Assembly: GCA_023440865.1 (NCBI GenBank)
Contig: JAEXRM010000088.1
Location: 1-17,594 of the forward strand
Direction: 5' to 3'
Source of the DNA: Bacillota bacterium
GTDB taxonomy: Bacteria > Bacillota > Clostridia > DSM-8532
Length of the DNA stretch: 17,594 nucleotides
Positions 1 to 7,283 of this stretch are shown piece after piece. A program made the position numbers and the translations under genes. The notes under the pieces are model-generated. The model was not told the origin of the DNA. It was given only the letters and a program-made list of their open reading frames with translations, and searched no databases. Each line of letters opens with the position of its first letter. The first letter of the stretch is position 1.

Positions 1-59
1 ATCACGCGGCGACCGGCAAAATAAATGTCGGAAATGGCCATCTTGTTCTTCATGCTCAT
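1..59 (-). CDS. pgk: Phosphoglycerate kinase, N-terminal fragment (runs off the window)
   Basis: Only the first 19 codons lie in the window. They read MSMKNKMAISDIYFAGRRV, which fits the start of phosphoglycerate kinase, where a short Lys-rich leader and an I-x-D element precede the R-V-L-x-R-V-D-F-N segment. The enzyme transfers phosphate from 1,3-bisphosphoglycerate to ADP in the cytosol. The start at 59 was chosen because an AAAGGA-type ribosome site lies about 11 nt upstream; the ATG at 53 would be too far from it. Position just downstream of gap supports the call, since gap-pgk order is common in glycolytic clusters. Identification rests on a short fragment and on context, so a different protein remains possible. 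Confidence 0.72.
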   Translation of the reverse strand, partial: MSMKNKMAISDIYFAGRRV

Positions 60-109
60 GGATGCGACATCCTTTCTTGTTTTTGGCCCCTTGGATGCGG
101 GGCGGGCGG

Positions 110-128
110 ACCGGCAGGCTCTGCCGGT
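110..128. repeat. Perfect inverted repeat in the pgk leader
   Basis: ACCGGCAG at 110-117 pairs perfectly with CTGCCGGT at 121-128, separated by 3 nt. It lies between the predicted pgk -10 box (143-150) and the start codon, so it would be a small hairpin in the 5' untranslated RNA or a repressor operator. No U-run follows it on either strand, so it is not an intrinsic terminator. Confidence 0.55.
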
Positions 129-142
129 GCCGAAGCGTATTT

Positions 143-172
143 ATTGTATACTGTATGAACCTATTTTTTCAA
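143..172 (-). promoter_or_regulatory. Sigma-A-type promoter for pgk
   Basis: On the minus strand TTGAAA (172-167) is followed by TATACAAT (150-143). The spacer is 16 nt to TATACA or 18 nt to TACAAT. The start codon at 59 lies about 80 nt downstream. Because a terminator sits between gap and this site, pgk is likely to be transcribed separately from gap. Confidence 0.6.
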
Positions 173-226
173 GGGAGCTTGTGGCCGTCCGATATTTTTT
201 TGTCAATCATGCCGCCCGCAACGCGT

Positions 227-263
227 AAAAACGGAGGGCCGTCTCACGGGGAGACGGCCCTCC
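227..263 (-). terminator. Intrinsic terminator of gap
   Basis: A perfect 13-bp GC-rich stem (233-245 with 251-263) with a 5-nt loop is followed on the minus strand by G and then five T residues (231-227). It begins 23 nt after the gap stop codon. It is a strong Rho-independent terminator and should insulate gap from pgk. Confidence 0.93.
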
Positions 264-285
264 GGTCGGTGCGGAAATTGGCAAA

Positions 286-1296
286 TTATGCGTCCACCTT
301 CGCCATGTGGCAGATGAGGTCGACGACCTTGTTGGAGTAGCCCCATTCGTTGTCATACCAGGAAACGAGCTTCACGAAGTTGTCGTTGAGCGCGATGCCG
401 GCCTTGGCGTCGAAGATGGAGGTGCGGGGATCGTGGGTCAGGTCGGTGGAAACGACCTCATCCTCGGTGTAGCCGATGATGCCCTTGAACTGCTCGCTCT
501 CGGAAGCGGCCTTCATGGCGGCCTTGATGGCTTCGTAGGTGGCGGGCTTCTCAAGGCGGACCGTCAGGTCGACCACGGAAACGTCGAGGGTGGGCACGCG
601 GAACGCCATGCCGGTGAGCTTGCCGTTCAGGGACGGGATGACCTTGCCAACGGCCTTTGCAGCGCCGGTGGAGGACGGGATGATGTTGTTCAGCACTGCG
701 CGGCCGCCTCTCCAGTCCTTGTTGGACGGAGCGTCGACAGTCTTCTGGGTGCCGGTGGTGGCGTGCACGGTGGTCATGAGGCCTTCGACGATGCCGAAGT
801 TGTCGTTGATGACCTTGGCGAGGGGTGCGAGGCAGTTGGTGGTGCAGGACGCGTTGGACACGACGGTCATGTCCTTGGTGTACTTGTCCTGGTTGACGCC
901 CATGACGAACATCGGGGCATCGGCGGACGGAGCGGAGATGATGACCTTCTTCGCGCCGCCCTTGAGGTGGGCGGAAGCCTTCTCGGTCGTGGTGAACACG
1001 CCTGTGGATTCGACGACGTAATCGGCGCCGCAGCTGGCCCAGGCGATTTCGCCGGGATCCTTGCAGGCGAACACGGTGATCTCGTTGCCGTTGACGACGA
1101 GCTTGCCGTCCTTGGTGGAGATGTCGCCGGCGAACTGGCCGTGCACGGAGTCATAACGGAGCATGTAGACCATATACTCCAGATCGATGAAGGGATCGTT
1201 GATGCCGACAACCTTCACGTTGGGGTTGACCAGCGCCGCGCGGAACACGAGACGGCCGATGCGACCAAAACCGTTGATACCCATTTTCACTGCCAT
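286..1296 (-). CDS. gap: Glyceraldehyde-3-phosphate dehydrogenase (NAD-type, glycolytic)
   Basis: The 336-residue protein is full length for the family. It oxidises glyceraldehyde 3-phosphate to 1,3-bisphosphoglycerate with NAD+ and phosphate in the cytosol. The Rossmann motif GINGFGRIGR is at residues 6-15. The acidic residue expected for NAD selectivity is Asp34 in the segment GINDPFIDLEYMVYM. The catalytic cysteine is Cys151 in SNASCTTNC and the catalytic histidine is His178. The C-terminal helix contains WYDNEWGYSNKV. The ATG at 1296 has an AGGAGG ribosome site 8 nt upstream. The gene has its own promoter and terminator, so it forms a single-gene unit. The segment around residues 30-50 resembles the version seen in eukaryotic enzymes and some Bacillota; this is a remark from memory, not a search result. 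Confidence 0.98.
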   Translation of the reverse strand: MAVKMGINGFGRIGRLVFRAALVNPNVKVVGINDPFIDLEYMVYMLRYDSVHGQFAGDISTKDGKLVVNGNEITVFACKDPGEIAWASCGADYVVESTGVFTTTEKASAHLKGGAKKVIISAPSADAPMFVMGVNQDKYTKDMTVVSNASCTTNCLAPLAKVINDNFGIVEGLMTTVHATTGTQKTVDAPSNKDWRGGRAVLNNIIPSSTGAAKAVGKVIPSLNGKLTGMAFRVPTLDVSVVDLTVRLEKPATYEAIKAAMKAASESEQFKGIIGYTEDEVVSTDLTHDPRTSIFDAKAGIALNDNFVKLVSWYDNEWGYSNKVVDLICHMAKVDA

Positions 1297-1324
1297 GTCT
1301 GATGCCTCCTGTCGTAGATGTATA

Positions 1325-1342
1325 TTGATATATTGATCACAA
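1325..1342 (-). promoter_or_regulatory. Possible Rex-like operator in the gap leader
   Basis: The minus strand reads TTGTGATCAATATATCAA. The first half matches the TTGTGA half-site of the redox repressor Rex, and the second half matches TCACAA at four of six positions. It lies just downstream of the predicted gap transcription start, a position where a repressor would block transcription. Glycolytic genes including gap are known Rex targets in Bacillota. The imperfect second half keeps confidence low. Confidence 0.3.
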
Positions 1343-1354
1343 AATACCAGCGAT

Positions 1355-1383
1355 ATTCTACCCGATATCTCGGTTCAATGCAA
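1355..1383 (-). promoter_or_regulatory. Sigma-A-type promoter for gap
   Basis: On the minus strand TTGCAT (1383-1378) and TAGAAT (1360-1355) are separated by exactly 17 nt. The start codon of gap is about 58 nt downstream of the -10 box. The -35 box lies only 25 nt past the stop codon of the upstream SpoIIM-family gene, so this promoter sits at the tail of the preceding operon. Confidence 0.7.
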
Positions 1384-1408
1384 GGGGCGGGCCCTGAATC
1401 TGCATGTG

Positions 1409-2380
1409 TCAGGGGACGCTGCCACCCCGTTTCCAGTAGGGAAGGGAAAAATACGCGACCAGCAGCACAAGTGTCAGAAGCGCGAACCACAGTTTGGCAT
1501 TGGCATGGATGGGAAGCGGCGTGAAGAATCCCTCGATGGCGCCGGCAAGGACCAGCAGCAGCGCAATGCCGGGTATGAGGGAGGCAGCCTTCGTAGCGCT
1601 GCGTGCCAGGGCGTTCCCCCGGGTATACTCCCCTGGAATCAGGAGCGCCTTGCCCAGGGACAGGCCCGCGCCGCCGGAGATGAAGATGGCCGTCAACTCC
1701 AGGACTCCGTGCGGCAGAATCAGCGACCAGTAGTGTACGGCTGCTTCCCCGTGATCGAGCACCAGCGCAGTCAAACCGCCCAGCATCGTGCCATTGGCCA
1801 GCAGAATCCAGAACGTGCCGGTTCCGGCCGTGATCCCCGCGGTGAACGCGAGGATGGAAACCCGGATGTTGTTGATGGTGATATAGCTCGAGAGGATGGG
1901 GAAGCTGTTCCGGTCCACCGTCGCTTCCCGGTTCGACCAGTCCGTACGGCTTGCCATGTCTGCGGGCAGGAAGTACCGCGCCGCACCGTTGTCCAATCGA
2001 ACCATGACAAAGCTCAGGATTGCCCCAAACAGAAAGACAACAAAAGCGGCAAGCACATACCGGCGGTATTCGCGAAGCAGTGATGGAAACCGCCTGACCA
2101 GATAGGTTCCCACCGACCGGAGATCGAATTTGCGAACCACATAGAGCTGATTGTGGGCTCTACCCGAGAGACTGTTGAGGTAAGCGGCCAGTTCGCTGCC
2201 GGGGAAATGGGTCCGGGCATAGGCCAGGTGATGGCTGGTCTGACGGACGAGGAGCAGAAAATGCTTCAGGTCCCGCGGGGAAAGCGCCGGAGCGCCTCTT
2301 CGCAAAAGGGTCCGCACATAGGCATCCAGGGTGTCCCACTCGACCTTGTGCCTTTCCATGAAGGCGCGTTCAGTCTGCAT
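1409..2380 (-). CDS. SpoIIM/DUF95-family integral membrane protein
   Basis: The protein has 323 residues. The first ~100 are soluble, helical and rich in Arg and His. About five hydrophobic segments follow (near residues 109-128, 171-208, 216-242, 264-284 and 296-314). The family hallmark HGVLELTAIFISGGAGL is at residues 224-240. SpoIIM-family proteins include the sporulation protein SpoIIM, which acts in peptidoglycan remodelling with SpoIID and SpoIIP. Longer members like this one often sit in MoxR/DUF58 operons and need have nothing to do with sporulation. The start at 2380 has a GGAGG-type ribosome site and overlaps the end of the RDD gene by 11 nt. A longer open frame extends upstream to 2692 but lies inside the RDD gene. 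It is the last gene of the seven-gene operon. Its molecular role is unknown. Confidence 0.88.
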   Translation of the reverse strand: MQTERAFMERHKVEWDTLDAYVRTLLRRGAPALSPRDLKHFLLLVRQTSHHLAYARTHFPGSELAAYLNSLSGRAHNQLYVVRKFDLRSVGTYLVRRFPSLLREYRRYVLAAFVVFLFGAILSFVMVRLDNGAARYFLPADMASRTDWSNREATVDRNSFPILSSYITINNIRVSILAFTAGITAGTGTFWILLANGTMLGGLTALVLDHGEAAVHYWSLILPHGVLELTAIFISGGAGLSLGKALLIPGEYTRGNALARSATKAASLIPGIALLLVLAGAIEGFFTPLPIHANAKLWFALLTLVLLVAYFSLPYWKRGGSVP

Positions 2381-3233
2381 GCGCCCCTCCCTCCGCTTTG
2401 TGTCCGATTGTTTCCTGGCGCATCGTGTGACTTCCGGACTGGCCGGAATTGTTGCCGGATGTCTGGTCAGCCGTCTGGCCTGCCGTCCGGACTGACGACT
2501 GCACGGCCCCAGGGCTTGATGGTTGTACTGCGGCCAGCGCATACAGCTCCTCAAGGAAGTGGCGTGCATCCGTCCGCTCCTCAAACCCGTATTTCTTCCG
2601 ATAATACCCTGCAATCCGCGCCTCAAGGGAATCCCGGTTGGACAGATTGTGCCTGCGGGCCAGCCAGGACTCAAGCACGCCGTACTCCTCACGCGTCATC
2701 GGATACCGCTGTTTCCCGCCCAGCGAGGCAGCATCCTCCGGCAGGACCGGCATGGAGAGGGAAGCCCGTTCCTCCTCGACGACAAGTGTCGCGGCGGCCA
2801 GATCCCCGAGCCGTTTCCGCTGCCGGTTGAACAGCATGAAGACCACCCCCGGCCCGAGCGGATCGATCGTCATCTTCATGAATTCACGTACCACCGCGTG
2901 GACGGGGGTGATGGCCTGACCGTTCGCACGGATGACACGCAGGGAGAACAGCCGCTTGCCCGGTGTTTGTCCCCGCATGAGCAGATCGAAAAGGATGGAA
3001 TAGCCGTATTGGATGAGAAAGATAGCGGCAAGTCCCATCGCAAGCAGCCAGGAATCCAGCTCGACTGTGAACAGGTCCGCTCCGTAGATGAGCCACGCAC
3101 CCAACAACAGCAGGGCGTATGCGGCAAGTTGAACCAGCATGTCGACCACGGACGCCAGGAGCCGGATTCCCACGGAAGCCAGCGTATACTCGAGTTCGAT
3201 GTTGTCCGGTGTCAGCACTCTGACTGTGTCCAT
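2370..3233 (-). CDS. RDD-family membrane protein with a hydrophilic C-terminal tail
   Basis: The protein has 287 residues. The RDD domain spans roughly residues 15-155. It shows the conserved Arg24 and Asp31, two or three hydrophobic segments (about 25-50 and 62-85), the element RGQTPGKRLFSLRV near 87-100, and RKRLGDLAAATLVV near 139-152. A soluble helical region follows, then a low-complexity tail rich in Gln, Ser, Thr and Gly from about residue 236. RDD proteins are membrane proteins of mostly unknown function, some implicated in ion exchange. ATG at 3233 follows a GGGGGGAGGAA ribosome site, 11 nt after the DUF58 stop codon. An upstream in-frame extension to 3320 would run into DUF58 and lacks support. 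Coupling to the SpoIIM-family gene by an 11-nt overlap suggests a joint membrane assembly. Confidence 0.88.
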   Translation of the reverse strand: MDTVRVLTPDNIELEYTLASVGIRLLASVVDMLVQLAAYALLLLGAWLIYGADLFTVELDSWLLAMGLAAIFLIQYGYSILFDLLMRGQTPGKRLFSLRVIRANGQAITPVHAVVREFMKMTIDPLGPGVVFMLFNRQRKRLGDLAAATLVVEEERASLSMPVLPEDAASLGGKQRYPMTREEYGVLESWLARRHNLSNRDSLEARIAGYYRKKYGFEERTDARHFLEELYALAAVQPSSPGAVQSSVRTAGQTADQTSGNNSGQSGSHTMRQETIGHKAEGGAHAD

Positions 3234-3244
3234 TTCCTCCCCCC

Positions 3245-4555
3245 TCACATGGCCAGATTTTGCCGTTTCAAGGCGATGTAGCGGTTGATGGTGTCGGTCC
3301 CGAGATCCTCCGGCAGGCATTCATGGCACATGACACCTGTCTTTCGGATACGGGAGAGAATGGCATGGCGCTCCTCCAGCATCTCCAGGGCGGCCGTTCT
3401 CAGGAAGATGCCCGCATCATCCTTCGGCACGGCCTGCGCCAGTGTCTCCACCTTCTCCGCCACCATCATGAAAATCATCACCAGATGCCGGCTGCCAAGA
3501 AACGGCAGGCATTGCAGCAGATCATCCGCCTCATCGGCCGTCTCGAACTCCGTGAAGAGGACCAGGATGCTCCGCTTTTTCACATGACGCCCGACATGTC
3601 CGAACAGCAGTTTCCAGTTCGATGTATCCCGTGTGTAGTCAACATCGAAGAGACCTTCCATCATCTTCAGCCGGTGTGCGGAACCTTTCCCGGGGGCGAT
3701 CCAGGTTCCGATTTCCGTGTTGAACACCAACAGACCGCTCCTGTCCCCCGTCAGGTTTGCGATGTCGCTGAGGATCAGCGCGGTGTTGACCGCCAGATCC
3801 AGCTTTCTGCATCCACGCACCTCATAGCTCATCGGCCGGCCGGCATCGATCACGGCGATGATGTCCTGGTTCCGTTCCACCTCGTATTGGTTCACGATCG
3901 GAACATTGGTGCGAGCCGTTGCATTCCAGTTGATCTTGCGGTAGGAGTCGCCGCTCACATAATGCCGCAGGCTTTCGAACTCCATTCCCGAGCCGCGCTG
4001 GTTCCAGATACGTTTCCCCGATGCGGACAGATAACCGCCGAAGACCATCAGCCGGTATCTGTGCAGATCCTTCAGGTTCGGATATACCTTGAACCGGCCC
4101 GGAAGCTCCCGCCGGAGGTGATAATGGGATAAGCCGAGCCGTGTTGAAACCCGGGCATGCACGGCCGGAAAATCATAGATGCCACGCTTTTTCGGTACGA
4201 GCCCGTACTTCAGGACGGCTTTCCCATGCGGCGGGATGACGGCGCCGGTTGCCGGTGCACGCACTTCAAAATGATAGTCCGGCACTTCGTCCCCTAGATC
4301 GATCCGCAGCGGGCATGCGGATCGGTTGTAGACTTCAAAGGTCATCTCTTCTTCCGCGAACAGGGACAACCGCCCATCGCCTGTTCGGCGGATTTCGAAA
4401 TCAGGTCCGGATTTGAGGCGATCCAGCAGGATGACGCCGGCCAGCAGCATGTTCAGGAGCACGAAAGCCAATGGCGCCATCCCAAAGGGTGCCGCCGCCG
4501 CAACGAGCAGAAGGATCAGTATGGATGCATAAACGGTTCGCCTCGACAGCTGCAA
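3245..4555 (-). CDS. DUF58-family protein (vWA-like fold), MoxR partner, TTG start
   Basis: The protein has 436 residues. Two N-terminal hydrophobic helices (about 9-22 and 27-44) anchor it in the membrane. A beta-rich region follows, then the DUF58 core, with GSGMEFESLRHYVSGD at residues 188-203 and Arg, Asn and Trp residues just after. A vWA-like segment begins near residue 230 with the metal-site-like element DAGRPMS at 237-243. DUF58 proteins are almost always encoded next to MoxR ATPases and are thought to deliver clients or act as their adaptors. The start is TTG: it has a GGAGG site 7 nt upstream, and an in-frame stop lies five codons further up. The nearest ATG in this frame would remove the first membrane helix. 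The weak start codon could lower its dose relative to MoxR. Confidence 0.9.
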   Translation of the reverse strand: MQLSRRTVYASILILLLVAAAAPFGMAPLAFVLLNMLLAGVILLDRLKSGPDFEIRRTGDGRLSLFAEEEMTFEVYNRSACPLRIDLGDEVPDYHFEVRAPATGAVIPPHGKAVLKYGLVPKKRGIYDFPAVHARVSTRLGLSHYHLRRELPGRFKVYPNLKDLHRYRLMVFGGYLSASGKRIWNQRGSGMEFESLRHYVSGDSYRKINWNATARTNVPIVNQYEVERNQDIIAVIDAGRPMSYEVRGCRKLDLAVNTALILSDIANLTGDRSGLLVFNTEIGTWIAPGKGSAHRLKMMEGLFDVDYTRDTSNWKLLFGHVGRHVKKRSILVLFTEFETADEADDLLQCLPFLGSRHLVMIFMMVAEKVETLAQAVPKDDAGIFLRTAALEMLEERHAILSRIRKTGVMCHECLPEDLGTDTINRYIALKRQNLAM

Positions 4556-4616
4556 GTCATGACCTCCTCAACAGGGCATCAACCCCCTGATCCGGGTGCG
4601 CAAAGTCACTCACGCC

Positions 4617-5576
4617 TCAACGAGGCACCTTCGCCTGATCCAGGATTCCGGCGAGAACGTCGTCCGCCTTTACGCCGTCCAGCACCACTTCCGGTTTCAG
4701 GATCAACCGGTGGCGAAGCGAGGGAAGGGCGACCTGCTTGACGTCTTCCGGCAGCACATAGTCCCGCCCCGCCATCACCGCCCAGGCCTTGGAGGCTGTC
4801 AACAGCGCGATGCAGCCGCGCGGACTGCTGCCGTTCTCCACGAGCTGGCTTTCCCGCGTTGCCCTGACAATTTCCACCATGTATCGGATCAATGCATCCT
4901 CCACCTTGACCAGACTGACGGCCTTTCGCATTTCCAACACCTGTTCACCCGTGCAGACCGGAATCACCTCGCAGTTTTCCGGTGTCATCTTCGCGGCATG
5001 CAGTCCATGGAGGCGTTTGAGCACTTCCGTTTCGCCGCCTGCGGACGGATAATCCATGGATACCTTGAACAGGAAACGGTCAACCAGGGCTTCCGGCAGG
5101 GAATACGTGCCCTCGTATTCGATGGGGTTCTGCGTGGCCATCACCATGAACGGCATCGGAATGGCCATCGTTTCTCCGTCAATGGAGACGGATTCGTCCT
5201 GCATGGCTTCCAGCAGGGCGGACTGCGTCTTCGGCGGTGTCCGGTTGATCTCATCGGCCAGGATCAGGTTGGCGAATACAGGCCCTTTTTTCAATTCGAA
5301 AATCCGTTCCTGCATGTTGAACATCCTGGTACCGATAATATCGGAAGGCATCAGGTCGGGCGTGAACTGGATGCGGTTGCAGGACAGGCTCATCGTCTTC
5401 GCGAAAGTCCTTGCGAAGAGGGTCTTCGCCAACCCCGGCACGCCCTCGATCAGCAGATGGCCGCCGCTGAGCATGGCAGCAATGCAATAATCCGCCACTT
5501 CCTCCTGTTCGATGATGACCTTGGCGACTTCACCCTTCAGTTGATGGATGATGGATTGGATTTCTTCATGCTCCAC
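4617..5576 (-). CDS. MoxR-family AAA+ ATPase
   Basis: The protein has 319 residues, the usual MoxR length. The Walker A motif GVPGLAKT is at residues 45-52, Walker B LILADE at 104-109, sensor 1 ATQNP at 147-151, an arginine-finger candidate Arg167 in LPEALVDRF, and sensor 2 Arg253 in SSPRG. These ATPases form hexameric rings and act as chaperones or metal-insertion factors. They typically work with vWA proteins to mature or remodel membrane or envelope complexes. The start is GTG at 5576 with a GAGGG ribosome site. It overlaps the 3' end of the DUF4350 gene by 11 nt, and the DUF58 partner follows 61 nt after its stop. The family assignment is very secure; the client is unknown. Confidence 0.96.
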   Translation of the reverse strand: MEHEEIQSIIHQLKGEVAKVIIEQEEVADYCIAAMLSGGHLLIEGVPGLAKTLFARTFAKTMSLSCNRIQFTPDLMPSDIIGTRMFNMQERIFELKKGPVFANLILADEINRTPPKTQSALLEAMQDESVSIDGETMAIPMPFMVMATQNPIEYEGTYSLPEALVDRFLFKVSMDYPSAGGETEVLKRLHGLHAAKMTPENCEVIPVCTGEQVLEMRKAVSLVKVEDALIRYMVEIVRATRESQLVENGSSPRGCIALLTASKAWAVMAGRDYVLPEDVKQVALPSLRHRLILKPEVVLDGVKADDVLAGILDQAKVPR

Positions 5577-6645
5577 GGCGGTTCCCTCTCTTCGTCATGA
5601 TTTCTTCCAGTTCCTGCAGCATCAGAATGATCTCCTTCTGCATGCGTGCTTTCCCCTTTGCCGGCCCGACAGGTTCCCTCAGCTTTCCGTTCAGCGTCGC
5701 CACGCGCCTGGCCAAATGAATCCCGGCGTAGCCTTCCTTCTCCCAGCATGCAAGCAGGTTGTCGGAGGTTGCCCTCTTTCCGGACGGCATATGCTTGCCC
5801 AGCTTCAACAAAAAAGCATGCCAATGGCTTTCCAGCGCCAACTCCCAATGCCCCGCACGATGGTAGAGGTCGCCGACCGCGCGTGGATATTGATCCTCTG
5901 CGGGCTCTTCCTCCTCCAGGTATTTTTTCGCCTTTCCGAATCGTTTCCCGCGATACTGGAAAAAGACAGCCACGACAAGCAGAAGCTGGCAGACGAGCAT
6001 CTTCAGCCACATGGGCATATCCATCCACAAGGAGGAACCATCGGGCGTCCAAAGAAGATAGTATTCATCATGAAGAATCCCTTTTCCCTCGGCATACGGG
6101 AATGTCTTCGTGAACAGAAGATAGGCATAGGATGGATCATCGGCGATCATTAGGTTGATGAGCGGATCGAGGCTTGCGGTCATGATGACGGAACCATCTT
6201 TGGATGCCCACTCGGCTATCTCATAGGTGACGTCATCCGCGCTGGTGAAGGTGAGAGTGGACGCCATGGAGTAGCCGGCTTCCGTGTAATCCCCGAATGC
6301 ATAGGCATCACCGGGGTAAAGAATGAGGACATGGGAACCTTTCCCCATCTTCTCCGGAATGGAACGGCCGACGACTTCGGATCCGGCGTTGCTGCTGGAT
6401 AAGGCCAGCGTCCGCAGGGCATCCCCCTGAAGCGATTGAACGGGGACATTGGCATAGCGCGTCGTCAGCCCCAGATCCTCCAAAGTTCGGGTATAAAGGG
6501 ATAGCCCGGAGAGGCCGGTGTTGGCAGCCGCGAAATCCATCTTCGACTTCTTCGAGATCCGGTTCCACCCAAGGCCAATGCAGGCGAGAACGATGAGAAG
6601 GCACAGTCCGATATGGAGAAGGCGCTTCCTGTCAAGCTTCTTCAT
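5566..6645 (-). CDS. DUF4350-family membrane-anchored protein
   Basis: The protein has 359 residues. An N-terminal hydrophobic helix lies at about 9-26. An extracytoplasmic domain of roughly 180 residues follows and includes TGLSGLSLYTRTLEDLGL near 43-60, VLILYPGDAY at 106-115 and LHDEYYLLW at 191-199. A second membrane helix lies near 211-229. The cytoplasmic C-terminal region is helical and charged, with an EEEE stretch at 244-247. This layout and the E-Y/H-Y motif before the second helix fit DUF4350, whose N-terminal part is thought to adopt a GATase-like fold. Function is unknown. The start codon overlaps the stop of the DUF4129 gene as ATGA, with GGAGG upstream, so the two are translationally coupled. 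Confidence 0.8.
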   Translation of the reverse strand: MKKLDRKRLLHIGLCLLIVLACIGLGWNRISKKSKMDFAAANTGLSGLSLYTRTLEDLGLTTRYANVPVQSLQGDALRTLALSSSNAGSEVVGRSIPEKMGKGSHVLILYPGDAYAFGDYTEAGYSMASTLTFTSADDVTYEIAEWASKDGSVIMTASLDPLINLMIADDPSYAYLLFTKTFPYAEGKGILHDEYYLLWTPDGSSLWMDMPMWLKMLVCQLLLVVAVFFQYRGKRFGKAKKYLEEEEPAEDQYPRAVGDLYHRAGHWELALESHWHAFLLKLGKHMPSGKRATSDNLLACWEKEGYAGIHLARRVATLNGKLREPVGPAKGKARMQKEIILMLQELEEIMTKRGNRRGA

Positions 6646-7283
6646 GACAGCGCCTCCTTCCAGAAACGTTCCTCAATCAGCATCCACTGCCGATGGGTCT
6701 CCGCGTCGATATCCGTCTTCCCGTACCAGCTAGCATTGAAGGCACGGACAAGCCCCTCGAAGGATTCCGCCGCCCGATATCCATCGCCGCACAGTTTCCG
6801 GACCATCTCCGAACCGGTCATGCTCTCGTCGTGATGCAGCATGTTGCCGTCATGCAGATACAGAAGGATTCCAATGAAACGGTAACGCACCGCCAGACGG
6901 TACTCACCCTGCCGGACAAGAAGGGCTGCCTTCTCCTGGAGGGAAGGCACAGTAACGCCTGCCTCAAGCGTCTCTCCAAGAAAAGTCCGCCGTCCGGGGT
7001 TTCGTCGCAGATGCCTGAGGATGATGCACAAGACCGCCAGAATCACGACGCCGACCAGGATCACAAACCCGATGGCGAGGGTGCGTGCCCATTCCCCGCC
7101 TGTCTCCCCGGCTGATCCCAGCGAGAGGGTGAGAGACTCCAGATAATCCGAGACAGCCTTCACAAGATCCCGATAAAGGCGCAGGAGGACTTTTTGGAAC
7201 TGGAGATGGTCCATCGATTGGATCTGCCGGTTCAGTGCATCCACATAGGTCTGCCGATCCGGGCATGCCGTTGCATTCATCAT
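6642..7283 (-). CDS. DUF4129-domain membrane protein
   Basis: The protein has 213 residues. The N-terminal ~60 residues are probably outside the membrane. One hydrophobic helix lies at about 69-91. The DUF4129 domain spans about 112-190 on the other side, with the pattern AALLVRQGEYRLAVRYRF, then a T-x-x-E element (TGSEMVRKL) and FEGLVRAFNASWYG. In many bacteria this domain is fused to the C-terminus of a transglutaminase-like protein encoded beside MoxR and DUF58; here it stands alone and no transglutaminase is present. ATG at 7283 has a GGGGGAGG site 7 nt upstream and overlaps the stop of the upstream gene as ATGA. A longer open frame starting at 7316 has no ribosome site. Function is unknown, but the context ties it to the MoxR machine. 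Confidence 0.8.
   Translation of the reverse strand: MMNATACPDRQTYVDALNRQIQSMDHLQFQKVLLRLYRDLVKAVSDYLESLTLSLGSAGETGGEWARTLAIGFVILVGVVILAVLCIILRHLRRNPGRRTFLGETLEAGVTVPSLQEKAALLVRQGEYRLAVRYRFIGILLYLHDGNMLHHDESMTGSEMVRKLCGDGYRAAESFEGLVRAFNASWYGKTDIDAETHRQWMLIEERFWKEALS

Noticed and set aside
307..1302. A 331-codon open frame on the plus strand antisense to gap
   Set aside because: It mirrors the gap gene, its composition is rich in Gly, Val and Asp as expected for an antisense frame, and it has no recognisable domain.
1392..1414. Terminator at the end of the MoxR operon
   Set aside because: The stem has only 6 bp and an 11-nt loop, overlaps the stop codon, and is not followed by a T-run.
2381..2692. 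An N-terminal extension of the SpoIIM-family protein by 104 residues
   Set aside because: The extension lies inside the RDD gene and reads as nonsense; the ATG at 2380 has a good ribosome site.
4596..5600. A 334-codon plus-strand open frame antisense to the MoxR gene
   Set aside because: The opposite strand encodes an unmistakable MoxR ATPase; the plus frame is His/Arg/Gln-rich shadow sequence.
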